A stretch of DNA of 39,404 bases from Actinomycetota bacterium (lineage in GTDB: Bacteria > Actinomycetota > Actinomycetes > Streptosporangiales > Streptosporangiaceae): positions 1-39,404 of the forward strand of contig DAHVAN010000358.1 in NCBI GenBank assembly GCA_027314595.1, given 5' to 3'. Both the position numbers and the translations under genes were made by a program. Shown one piece after another: positions 7,945 to 14,886 of this stretch. The notes beneath the pieces are model-generated. The model was not told the origin of the DNA. It saw only the letters and a list, made by a program, of their open reading frames with translations, and ran no database searches. How positions within the stretch are numbered: position 1 is the stretch's first letter; each line of letters starts with the position of its first letter.

Positions 7945-8930
7945 CGCTGTCCTCCGTCAGTCGCCGCGACCGGGCGGCCGTGTGGCCTGACCACCGGGCG
8001 TTCCGGCTTCAGCACCGGGGTCAGGCCGAGCCGCTGCCGCCGTGGCAGGCCGGCCTTGCGCGCGCGGCGGCCGGTGAGGCCAGCGGACCGCAGCCGCGGG
8101 TTCACGTACTCGTCGATGCCGAAGTTGAGCAGCGCCAGCCCGGTGCCGAACAAGCCGACGGCGAGCCCGGGCGGCACGAACCACCACCACTGGATGTGCA
8201 CCGTGATGGCCGCCTGGTTGCTCTGCGCCCAGAACAGCATGGTTCCCCAGCTCCAGTGCAGCGTGTTGATCACGCCGAGGAAAGCCAGCGCGGTGTAGGT
8301 GCCGACGCCGTATATCACGGTGAACAGGAACGAGGTGGCCACGACTGGCACCAGGTTCGGCAGGATCTCGAACGTCATGATCCGCCAGCTACGCTCGCCG
8401 ATGAGCCGGGCCGAGTCGATGTAGTCGCGTGCTCGCATGGACAGTGTCTGGGCCCGGATCTGGCGCGCCCCGAACGCCCAGCCGGTGATGGCGATGATCA
8501 CTCCGATCAGCAGGTCGTTCGGGTTCGCGCCGCTGCCGAGGAAGCCGAAGATGATGATCAGCAGCGGCAGCGCCGGAAGCACAAGGAAGATGTTGGCGAC
8601 CATCGACAGCAGGTCGTCGGCCCAGCCGCTGAAATATCCCGCCGTCACGCCGAACAAGACGGCGAGCGCGGTGGCGGCCAGGCCCGCGACCAGCGACACG
8701 AGGATCGTGCTCCGTCCGCCGACCAGCAGCTGGGACAGCACGTCCTGCTGCAGGTTCGTGGTGCCGAGCCAGTGCGCGGCCGAGGGCGGCTGGGGCGTGC
8801 TGTTGGTCGTGGACGCGCTGTAGCCCGGGCTGTACGGCGCGACGTACGGGCCGACGATCGCCAGGATGGCGAAACCCCCCGACAGGCACAGCCCGATGAT
8901 GATCTTCGGAGATCGCAGTAGCTTCGGCAT
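7941..8930 (-). CDS. ABC transporter permease, OppC/DppC-like
   Basis: A 329-residue inner-membrane subunit. The N-terminal segment IIIGLCLSGGFAILAIVGPY is a membrane helix, followed by a periplasmic part with HWLGTTNLQQDVLSQLLVGG, the usual OppC N-terminal motif. Further helices follow (TILVSLVAGLAATALAVLFG; LLSMVANIFLVLPALPLLII), and the ATPase-contact loop lies around RIMTFEILPNLVPV. The C-terminus is an Arg-rich cytoplasmic tail of about 50 residues after NFGIDEYVNPRLR. The tail is longer than in most OppC proteins but has no recognised domain. It is spaced one base from the partner permease gene. Confidence 0.94.
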   Translation of the reverse strand: MPKLLRSPKIIIGLCLSGGFAILAIVGPYVAPYSPGYSASTTNSTPQPPSAAHWLGTTNLQQDVLSQLLVGGRSTILVSLVAGLAATALAVLFGVTAGYFSGWADDLLSMVANIFLVLPALPLLIIIFGFLGSGANPNDLLIGVIIAITGWAFGARQIRAQTLSMRARDYIDSARLIGERSWRIMTFEILPNLVPVVATSFLFTVIYGVGTYTALAFLGVINTLHWSWGTMLFWAQSNQAAITVHIQWWWFVPPGLAVGLFGTGLALLNFGIDEYVNPRLRSAGLTGRRARKAGLPRRQRLGLTPVLKPERPVVRPHGRPVAATDGGQR

Positions 8931-8931
8931 C

Positions 8932-9912
8932 TCATGCCTCCTGCCGGGTGCGGGGGTCCAGGAAGGCGTAGACGAAGTCCGCGACCAGGTTGGCCAGCAG
9001 GACCGCGAACGTGATGATCAGGAACACGCCCTGAAGGACGGGGTAGTCGTCGCTGGTCACAGCGTTGAAGAGCAGCATTCCGACACCGGGGTAGGAGAAG
9101 ACGATCTCGGTGAGCAGCGCGCCGGAGACGACGAACCCGATGGCCAGCGAGAAGCCCGAGACGTTGGGCAGCAGCGCGTTCCTGGCGGCGTAGCTGATCA
9201 CCCGCGACTTGGGCAGTCCCTTCGCCTGCGCGAGGAGCACGTAATCCTCGTCCATCGTGGTGATCATCATGTTCCGCATGCCGATCATCCACCCGGCCGC
9301 GGACGCGAGCACGATGGTCAGCGCCGGCAGCACCGCATGGTCGAGCACGTTCCAGATGAAGGCCCAGCTCCAGCCGGGACTGAGCGTGGTGGTGTCGTAG
9401 CCCTGGCTCAGCGGGAACCAGCCCAGCTTGTTCCCGAACAGCGCCACGGCCAGGATCGCCACGAAGAAATAGGGCGCGGCCTGGAAAAACGTCATGGCGG
9501 GCAGCAGATTGTCCAGCCAGCTGCCGCGCCGCCACGCCGCGAGGGTGCCAAGCAGCGTGCCGAGGACGAAACTGATCACCGTGGCGGTTCCGACCAGGCC
9601 GAGCGTCCAGGGCAGGGCGGCCCGCAGCAGGCTGCCGACCGAAGCCGGGTAGTTGTTCAGCGAGGTGCCCAGGTTGCCGTGCAGCAGCTGATACCAGTAG
9701 TGCGTGTACTGGCCCCACATCCCGGTCTTCGTCTGGACGCCGTACTGCATCTGGAGCGCCTCGATAGCGGCCTTGGACTCCTGGGCCTGCGCCTTCCCGA
9801 TCACCGCCAGCGCGGGGTTGCCCGGCATGAGCCGCGGGATGAAGAAATTGATCGTGATCGCGACGATCACGGTTATCACGTAAAGCCCGATCCGCCGGGC
9901 GATCATCCGCAC
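8932..9912 (-). CDS. ABC transporter permease, OppB/DppB-like
   Basis: A 326-residue permease. It begins MRMIARRIGLYVITVIVAI with the first membrane helix and the conserved FFIPRLMPGNPA segment of OppB proteins. It then has a hydrophilic periplasmic insert with QMQYGVQTK, YQLLHGNLGTSL and further helices. The ATPase-contact loop is around GLPKSRVISYAARNALLP. It pairs with the OppC-like subunit to form the membrane channel. It starts six bases after the stop of the LacI-type regulator gene, so regulator and transporter probably share one transcript. Confidence 0.94.
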   Translation of the reverse strand: MRMIARRIGLYVITVIVAITINFFIPRLMPGNPALAVIGKAQAQESKAAIEALQMQYGVQTKTGMWGQYTHYWYQLLHGNLGTSLNNYPASVGSLLRAALPWTLGLVGTATVISFVLGTLLGTLAAWRRGSWLDNLLPAMTFFQAAPYFFVAILAVALFGNKLGWFPLSQGYDTTTLSPGWSWAFIWNVLDHAVLPALTIVLASAAGWMIGMRNMMITTMDEDYVLLAQAKGLPKSRVISYAARNALLPNVSGFSLAIGFVVSGALLTEIVFSYPGVGMLLFNAVTSDDYPVLQGVFLIITFAVLLANLVADFVYAFLDPRTRQEA

Positions 9913-9918
9913 GCGGGA

Positions 9919-10977
9919 TCAGCCTCCTCCGCTGCTTCTCCTGCCAGTGGCGACGATCCCGTCGCCGGCGATGCCAGTGCGCGGCGGGCAGCCGCAGCTT
10001 TCCCTGCACACGAGGCGGGCCGGCAGGACGATGTCCCGTTCGGCGGGCTGCTCCCGGCCGATCATGGCGTGCAGCGCCTCGAACGCGATCTCGCCTATCT
10101 CCCCGGCCGGCTGCCTGACCGTGGTGAGCCGCGGCTCCAGGTGCCGCGCCATCGGAATGTCATCGAACCCGGTGACGGCGACGTCGTCCGGCACGGTCAC
10201 GCCGCTGCGGCGCAGCACGTACATGACGCCGAGCGCCGTCTGATCGTTCGCGCACACGATCACCCGCGGCAGCGGCGTGGCGGCGGCGAGCAGGCGCTCC
10301 GTCACCACGGCCGCACCGGCGGCGCAGTAATTCCCCCGCCATTGCGGACCTGACGCCAGCACCGCCCCCGCCGTCCGCGCTTGCGCGGCGAGGGCTTCCA
10401 GGCGCGCCTGGCTGTCGGGGCTGTCGCTGTAGCCGGCCAGGTAGCCGAGGCAGCGGTAGCCGTGGTCGTACAGCAGGTGCCTGGCCAGCGCGCGCATGCC
10501 CGCCCGGTTGTCGCTGCCCACGTTCACCGTTGCCGGCGTCGCCGTGCCCGCCACCGTGACGACCGGGACCAGGCGTGACAGCCAGGCCAGCTGATCCGGT
10601 TCGAGTACCTGGTCGTGCACGATGAGTCCGTCGCTTTTACGCGCCAGCGCCATGACGCGCCAGGGCGCGTCATGGTCGGCGATGCCCACCGACCGGACAA
10701 GCAGGTCGACGCCGCGGCGCTGGGCCCAGACGCCCGGCGGCTCCCACGTGCCCGCGATGTGCGGCCCGAGAGGCCGCCTGACCGCCACGCCCACGATCCC
10801 CTTGAGCCCCGCGCTCAGCGCCCGCGCGGCACTGTCAGGGACGAAGCCCAGCTCGCCGACTGCCCGCCACACCCGGTCCCGGGTCTCCGGCCGAGGGTTG
10901 CCGCGCCCGTTGAGCACTCGCGACACCGACGCGATGGAGACACCCGCCAGGCGCGCCACGTCGTAAATCGTCGGCAT
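9919..10977 (-). CDS. LacI-family transcriptional regulator
   Basis: From the ATG at 10977 it is 352 residues. The N-terminal helix-turn-helix is diagnostic: TIYDVARLAGVSIASVSRVL, then NGRGNPRPETRDRV and the hinge AARALSAG. The rest is the periplasmic-binding-like effector domain (SDGLIVHDQVLEPDQL, VIVCANDQTALGVMYVL, DDVAVTGFDDIPMARHLEP), ending RLVCRESCGC. It lies directly upstream of the permeases (six bases), and a perfect 12-bp palindrome of LacI-operator type sits about 90 bases upstream, so it likely autoregulates the whole transporter operon. The effector is unknown. LacI regulators usually sense sugars or nucleosides, which is mildly at odds with a peptide transporter. Confidence 0.94.
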   Translation of the reverse strand: MPTIYDVARLAGVSIASVSRVLNGRGNPRPETRDRVWRAVGELGFVPDSAARALSAGLKGIVGVAVRRPLGPHIAGTWEPPGVWAQRRGVDLLVRSVGIADHDAPWRVMALARKSDGLIVHDQVLEPDQLAWLSRLVPVVTVAGTATPATVNVGSDNRAGMRALARHLLYDHGYRCLGYLAGYSDSPDSQARLEALAAQARTAGAVLASGPQWRGNYCAAGAAVVTERLLAAATPLPRVIVCANDQTALGVMYVLRRSGVTVPDDVAVTGFDDIPMARHLEPRLTTVRQPAGEIGEIAFEALHAMIGREQPAERDIVLPARLVCRESCGCPPRTGIAGDGIVATGRRSSGGG

Positions 10978-11066
10978 CCCCGCGCCGCTCGCGGTGTGCC
11001 GGACATCGCTGTCAGCTTGCTCGCCGCCTGCGAATACCGCCATCCCCATCGCCTTCGCGCATGACG

Positions 11067-11078
11067 GTAAGCGCTTAC
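11067..11078. promoter_or_regulatory. LacI-type operator palindrome
   Basis: GTAAGCGCTTAC is a perfect 12-bp palindrome with the central CG typical of LacI/GalR-family operators. It lies 90 bases upstream of the regulator start and 145 bases past the aminopeptidase stop, which places it at the likely promoter of the regulator-transporter operon. The sequence is seen directly. Autoregulation is inferred. Confidence 0.7.
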
Positions 11079-11222
11079 GAATGCCGTGCCAGGGGGCGAA
11101 AGGCATCGCTCGTGACCCCGTGCAGTCTCTCGTGCCGGTGCCGAACGTCCGCGGCGGGGTCACCGAAGGTCAGATCAGGCGGGCCCGCCCGCTCGCCGAG
11201 GCGGCGTCGCGCCCGCCGCGGC

Positions 11223-12446
11223 TCAGGTCTGGAGCACCCACTTGTCGTCGCGGATGATCTCCGCCGTCCCCTTCGGCCCCGTGCCGGTTACCGTCATGCC
11301 CGCGCCGCCGATCACGACATCGGTGTGCACGGCAGAGCGGTTGAGCCCGATCTCATACAGCTCCTCGCCGCTTTTCGCCAGACCCCCCGCCACCGAGAAC
11401 GGGAAGCTCTGTCCCCAGGCGACGTGGCAGGCCGTGTTCTCGTCGAACAGCGTGTTGTGGAACAGGATGCCGGCCTTGGCGACCCGCGAGTCCCGGTCGA
11501 CGAGGGAGACTTCACCGAGGCTGCGAGCCCCCTCGTCGGTCTCGAGCTGTGCCCGGACCGCCTCGGCGCCCGACGTGGCGGTGATGTCGGTGATGCGACC
11601 GCCTGAGAACGTGACGTTCAGCCCCTCGACCACCCGGCCGGCGACGATCACCGGCCTTGTCAGGCTGATCACGCCGTCGGCGCGTCGCCGGTCAGGGCTG
11701 GTGAAGACCTCCTCGGTCGGTATGTTCGGCATGTAGGTGACGCCGTCAGGGTCGTCCATCGTGCCGCCGGTCCAGCGGCTGTCCGGAACGAGCCCGACGG
11801 TGAGATCGGTGCCGGCGCCGCGGTACCGCAACTGCGTCAGGTCCAGTGCGTTCAGGGCGCGGCCTCGCGCGGCGAGGTCCGCGGCGCGCTCGCGCCAGCT
11901 GGCGACCGGGTCGGCCTCGTCGAGTCGCATCGCCGTCACCACCGCTTCCCAGAGGCGTTCGACGTCTGGCTCGCCGAAGACCTCGCGAGCCCAGCCGGCG
12001 TTCGGCGCCGGCACCACGGTCCAGCGCAACCGCTGGCCGAGAATCGCCTGGGTGGAGGCCATCGCCTCTTCCACGGGGATCGCGGCCGCCTTCGCCGGAT
12101 CGGCGCTGTCGAGCAGGTGCGGGTCAGGATCGCCGACGAGGGCGATCGAGACGCCCCTCGCGGCCACGAACGCCTTGATCCGCTCCATCATCCACGGCCT
12201 GGTCTGGGTCAGCTTCTCGATGCTCGCGTGGGTAACCTGCGAGCGCCGGACCGGGCCGTCCAGCCAGTCGATGTCGGCCCACGAGGCGCCCGCGGCGAAG
12301 GCGCGCTCTACCACGGCGCGGGCGATCTCCATGTGGGCGATGTCGCTGCGTACCAGGACTTCCGAGCCTGGCTGCACGTTGGCGCCGACGTGCACGACCA
12401 GATCGGCGAAACGCTCAAGGCGCTCGCTGGAACTAAGACCTGTCAT
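11223..12446 (-). CDS. M29-family metallo-aminopeptidase
   Basis: A 407-residue protein from the ATG at 12446, which has GGGGAG about eight bases upstream. A longer frame to 12545 would add 33 residues unlike the family. All expected metal-site segments of the AmpS/PepS/aminopeptidase T family are visible: Glu in PTEEVFTSPD, Glu in LGEVSLVDRDS, His residues in ILFHNTLFDENTACHVAWG, and the H-x-D pair in HTDVVIGG. Family members are cytoplasmic dimeric aminopeptidases that trim N-terminal residues from short peptides. Its position just upstream of a peptide-type importer and its regulator on the same strand suggests it processes the imported peptides. Confidence 0.93.
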   Translation of the reverse strand: MTGLSSSERLERFADLVVHVGANVQPGSEVLVRSDIAHMEIARAVVERAFAAGASWADIDWLDGPVRRSQVTHASIEKLTQTRPWMMERIKAFVAARGVSIALVGDPDPHLLDSADPAKAAAIPVEEAMASTQAILGQRLRWTVVPAPNAGWAREVFGEPDVERLWEAVVTAMRLDEADPVASWRERAADLAARGRALNALDLTQLRYRGAGTDLTVGLVPDSRWTGGTMDDPDGVTYMPNIPTEEVFTSPDRRRADGVISLTRPVIVAGRVVEGLNVTFSGGRITDITATSGAEAVRAQLETDEGARSLGEVSLVDRDSRVAKAGILFHNTLFDENTACHVAWGQSFPFSVAGGLAKSGEELYEIGLNRSAVHTDVVIGGAGMTVTGTGPKGTAEIIRDDKWVLQT

Positions 12447-12612
12447 TTCAACTCCCCGTGATCGGAAATGTCCGGCCGGCGTGCCCGCTGGGGTTACAGG
12501 CGATGCCGCGCGCACCGGCCTGTTCCGCCAAACGCCAAGTGACATTGTCCTGACTAGCGCGGCGTAAGTAAACAGACTGGCCGCACGTCGCCGGGCTCGA
12601 GCGCGGCGATGT

Positions 12613-12631
12613 CAACGTGTTGCGCAACGTG
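12613..12631. promoter_or_regulatory. Palindrome and direct repeats between divergent genes
   Basis: CAACGTG occurs at 12613-12619 and again at 12625-12631. Between them lies the perfect 10-bp palindrome GTTGCGCAAC (12619-12628). The site sits in the 278-base gap between the aminopeptidase gene (minus) and the DUF1326 gene (plus), so it could bind a regulator. No protein is assigned. Confidence 0.35.
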
Positions 12632-12724
12632 GGCAACTCGCAACCTTACGTGTCGGAAATAGTGGTGCTTCAAGCCGGAAGACGGAAGACTGCCGGGTAA
12701 CCGAACGAGCCAGCGGGAGGCGCC

Positions 12725-13317
12725 ATGACGTTTTTCGTCGAAGGAGACTACTTCGAGGTGTGCAGTTGCAGTGTCAGCTGTAACTGTGTCTGGCTCGGGG
12801 CCGCCACCCACGATCACTGCGATGTCCTGCTGGCGTGGCACGTCACCAACGGCGAAAAAGATGGCGTGGACCTGTCCGGCCTTAACGCCGTCTTGGCGGT
12901 GCGCTCGCCGAAGCGGATGACCGACGGCGGCTGGAAGGTCGCGCTGTACCTGGACGACCGCGCTACCGCCGAGCAGTCGCAGGCCCTGAGCGCGGTGTTC
13001 TCCGGCGGCGCGGGCGGCCATCTCGCCGGGCTCGCCCCGCTGATCGGCGAGGTCGCCGGGTGCAGCCCGCGAAGATAGCGTTCAGGAAGGGCGGCGGCGC
13101 GATGCACGCCGAGGTCCCTGGCGCCTTCTCCATGAGCGGCTACCAGCTGACGGGGATGGATGGCAGGCAGCCGGCGGTGATCACGAACGCGCCGTTCGGC
13201 GTGGTCGCCCAGCCCATCCGGCAGGCCATGGCGAAAGACGTGAGCTACCACGGCTCCTGGAGCGCCGACTTCTCGGGGACGAACAGCTTCATTGCCGACT
13301 TCAGGTACGAAGGCTGA
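12725..13317 (+). pseudogene. DUF1326 protein split by a frameshift
   Basis: The ATG at 12725 follows GGGAGG. The N-terminal part reads MTFFVEGDYFEVCSCSVSCN, with the C-x-C-x3-C-x-C cluster (C13, C15, C19, C21) typical of DUF1326, and runs through GLAPLIGEVAG. At 13060 the frame breaks: the original frame stops at 13076-13078, while the -1 frame continues QPAKIAFRKGGGAMHAEVPG to NSFIADFRYEG and a stop at 13315-13317. Joined, it would be about 197 residues, the normal family length. The break sits in a GGG run, so a lost G (mutation or sequencing error) explains it. The biochemical role of DUF1326 is not established. The Cys cluster suggests metal or redox chemistry. Confidence 0.8.
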
Positions 13318-13502
13318 CCGGGTTGATGGCTGACCGCAGGAGTCCCGACGGGCGTCATGGCCGCATTACCCTGGCGTCTCGCCCTGGACGAGGCCGCTGA
13401 AATGACCGGGTTCGACGCCTGATAAACTCAGATCATTTATCCCGAACGGCCGGCCTGCTGCACGACAGTCCTGCGCTGGAAAACCGTGTAAAGTCGGCTG
13501 CC

Positions 13503-14669
13503 GTGTCAGGCAGCCGGGAGCAGCTGAGGACGACATTCGAGAGCGCGGCGGCGCTCTATCAGCAGGCGCGTCCGGAGTACCCGGAAGAACTGTTCGACGC
13601 TCTCGTGGCCATGGCCGCGCTCGAACCTGGTGCCGGGCTCCTCGAGATCGGCTGTGCCAGCGGGAAGGCGACGATCCCGCTCGCGCGGCGCGGTTTTCAG
13701 GTCACTTGCGTGGAACTGGGCGCGGCGCTCGCCGGCCAGGCACGGCGCAATCTCGCCGGGTTCGAGCGGGTGACGGTGATCACCGCGGACTTCGAGACCT
13801 GGCGCCCGCCCGCCGACGCGGCATTCGACCTGGTCTTCGCCGCGACCGCGTGGCACTGGATCGACCCGGAGATCCGGTACCGCAAGGCGTGGGAGTTGCT
13901 GCGGCCCGGCGGCCACCTGGCCTTCTGGGAAGGGGTCCACGTGGTCCCGCCTGACGGCGACCCGTTCTTCCGCGACATCCAGGACGTCTACCACGAGATC
14001 GGTGAGGGACTGCCGCAAGGCTGGACCTACTCCACGACGGAGACACTCGCGGACTTCACCGCCGAGATCGAGGCCACCGGCCTGTTCACCGACGTGCGAC
14101 TGAGGCGCTTCGGCTGGGAGATCAGCTACACAGCGGCGGAGTATATCCGCCTGCTCGACACGTTCTCCGGTCACATCGCGATGGCACAGTGGCAGCGGGA
14201 CCGGCTCTACGGCGAGGTCCGGCGGCGGCTGGCGCTGCGCCCGGACGGCCGGGTGCTGCGCCACTGGGGCGCGGTCCTGCACGTGGCGCGCGCGGGACCT
14301 ACGCCTCTTAAGCGCCGGCCGGGCGCCGCAGTAGCCTTACCCCATGTCCACCAAGCGGAAGCGCCGGCTGGTCATCGCCGGCGGCGTCATCACCGCCTAC
14401 GCCGTGGGAACGGTCATAGCACAGCGCCGCGGCTACCGCTTCGGCAGCAGCGTCCCTGTGCGCTGCCGAAGCGGCCACCTGTTCAGCACCATCTGGATTC
14501 CCGGAGCGTCGGTCAAGTCGCTCCGGCTCGGCATGTGGCGGGTGCAGTGGTGCCCGGTAGGCAGGCACGTAACCCTGGTCAGCCTCGTCAAGGACGCGGA
14601 CCTGACCGATGCCGAGCGCGCGTTCGTGGCCGGGCACCACGACGTGCGCGTCCCGTGATCCGGCGATAA
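13503..14669 (+). CDS. Class I SAM-dependent methyltransferase with run-through C-terminus
   Basis: Starts at GTG 13503 (MSGSREQLRTTFESAAALYQ) with no clear ribosome-binding site. Motifs: YQQARPEYPEELFD, motif I LLEIGCASGKATIPLA, acidic VTCVELG, ITADFETW, FDLVFAATAWHWIDPE and LLRPGGHLAFWEG. Family-like sequence ends about residue 265 (RVLRHWGAVLHVARAG, near 14294). After that the frame is Arg/Pro/His-rich and runs in a different frame through the whole of the next gene, ending at 14669. A one-base shift would instead hit the TAA near 14308-14310, so I suspect a lost native stop or an indel close to 14300. The substrate is unknown. Confidence 0.8.
   Translation: MSGSREQLRTTFESAAALYQQARPEYPEELFDALVAMAALEPGAGLLEIGCASGKATIPLARRGFQVTCVELGAALAGQARRNLAGFERVTVITADFETWRPPADAAFDLVFAATAWHWIDPEIRYRKAWELLRPGGHLAFWEGVHVVPPDGDPFFRDIQDVYHEIGEGLPQGWTYSTTETLADFTAEIEATGLFTDVRLRRFGWEISYTAAEYIRLLDTFSGHIAMAQWQRDRLYGEVRRRLALRPDGRVLRHWGAVLHVARAGPTPLKRRPGAAVALPHVHQAEAPAGHRRRRHHRLRRGNGHSTAPRLPLRQQRPCALPKRPPVQHHLDSRSVGQVAPARHVAGAVVPGRQARNPGQPRQGRGPDRCRARVRGRAPRRARPVIRR
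14344..14658 (+). CDS. Small membrane-anchored zinc-ribbon-like protein
   Basis: A 104-residue protein beginning MSTKRKRRLVIAGGVITAYA, a basic tip plus a single N-terminal membrane helix. A compact domain follows with VRCRSGHLFSTIWIPG and WCPVGRHVTLV, where C-x3-GH and C-P-x-G-x-H look like zinc-ribbon ligands, ending DAERAFVAGHHDVRVP. I recognise the pattern as a conserved actinobacterial hypothetical protein, but no function is known to me. It is overlapped in another frame by the C-terminal run-through of the methyltransferase. Conserved motifs and codon usage favour this frame as the real one. Confidence 0.72.
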   Translation: MSTKRKRRLVIAGGVITAYAVGTVIAQRRGYRFGSSVPVRCRSGHLFSTIWIPGASVKSLRLGMWRVQWCPVGRHVTLVSLVKDADLTDAERAFVAGHHDVRVP

Positions 14670-14677
14670 TCCGGTTG

Positions 14678-14695
14678 ACCCCGCCTCAGCGGGGT
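14678..14695 (+). terminator. Terminator-like hairpin
   Basis: ACCCCGC (14678-14684), loop CTCA, GCGGGGT (14689-14695): a perfect 7-bp stem 20 bases after the zinc-ribbon protein stop. There is no T-run. Confidence 0.55.
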
Positions 14696-14734
14696 GCTGT
14701 ACTCCTGACCGAGCCGCGAATCCACCGGAGGGGG

Positions 14735-14828
14735 CAGGCCACCATGCGCGCCGCCCGGGGGGTCCCGGCGTCACAGGACCGATGAGACAACAGCTCATAA
14801 AGAGCCATAACGCGAACCCGGAAGCGCG
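14735..14828 (-). repeat. Dispersed intergenic repeat, copy B
   Basis: The reverse complement aligns with 3583-3660. It contains ATGAGCTGTTGTCTCAT (a stem ATGAG/CTCAT with a seven-base loop), then GGTCCTGTGACGCCGGGA and a CCCCCGGGCGGC block. Orientation is opposite to copy A. It lies in the gap between the zinc-ribbon protein and the expansin gene, with no adjacent transposase. Confidence 0.6.
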
Positions 14829-14886
14829 GGCCCGCGTTCTCAACGAGCGACTCGCGGAACGTGGCCCGGCTTCGGCGCGGCCTGGT

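Noticed and set aside
13395-13445. GGTTCGACGCC near 13409 as a possible tRNA T-loop
   Set aside because: No acceptor or anticodon stems can be folded around it. No other tRNA-like sequence was found.
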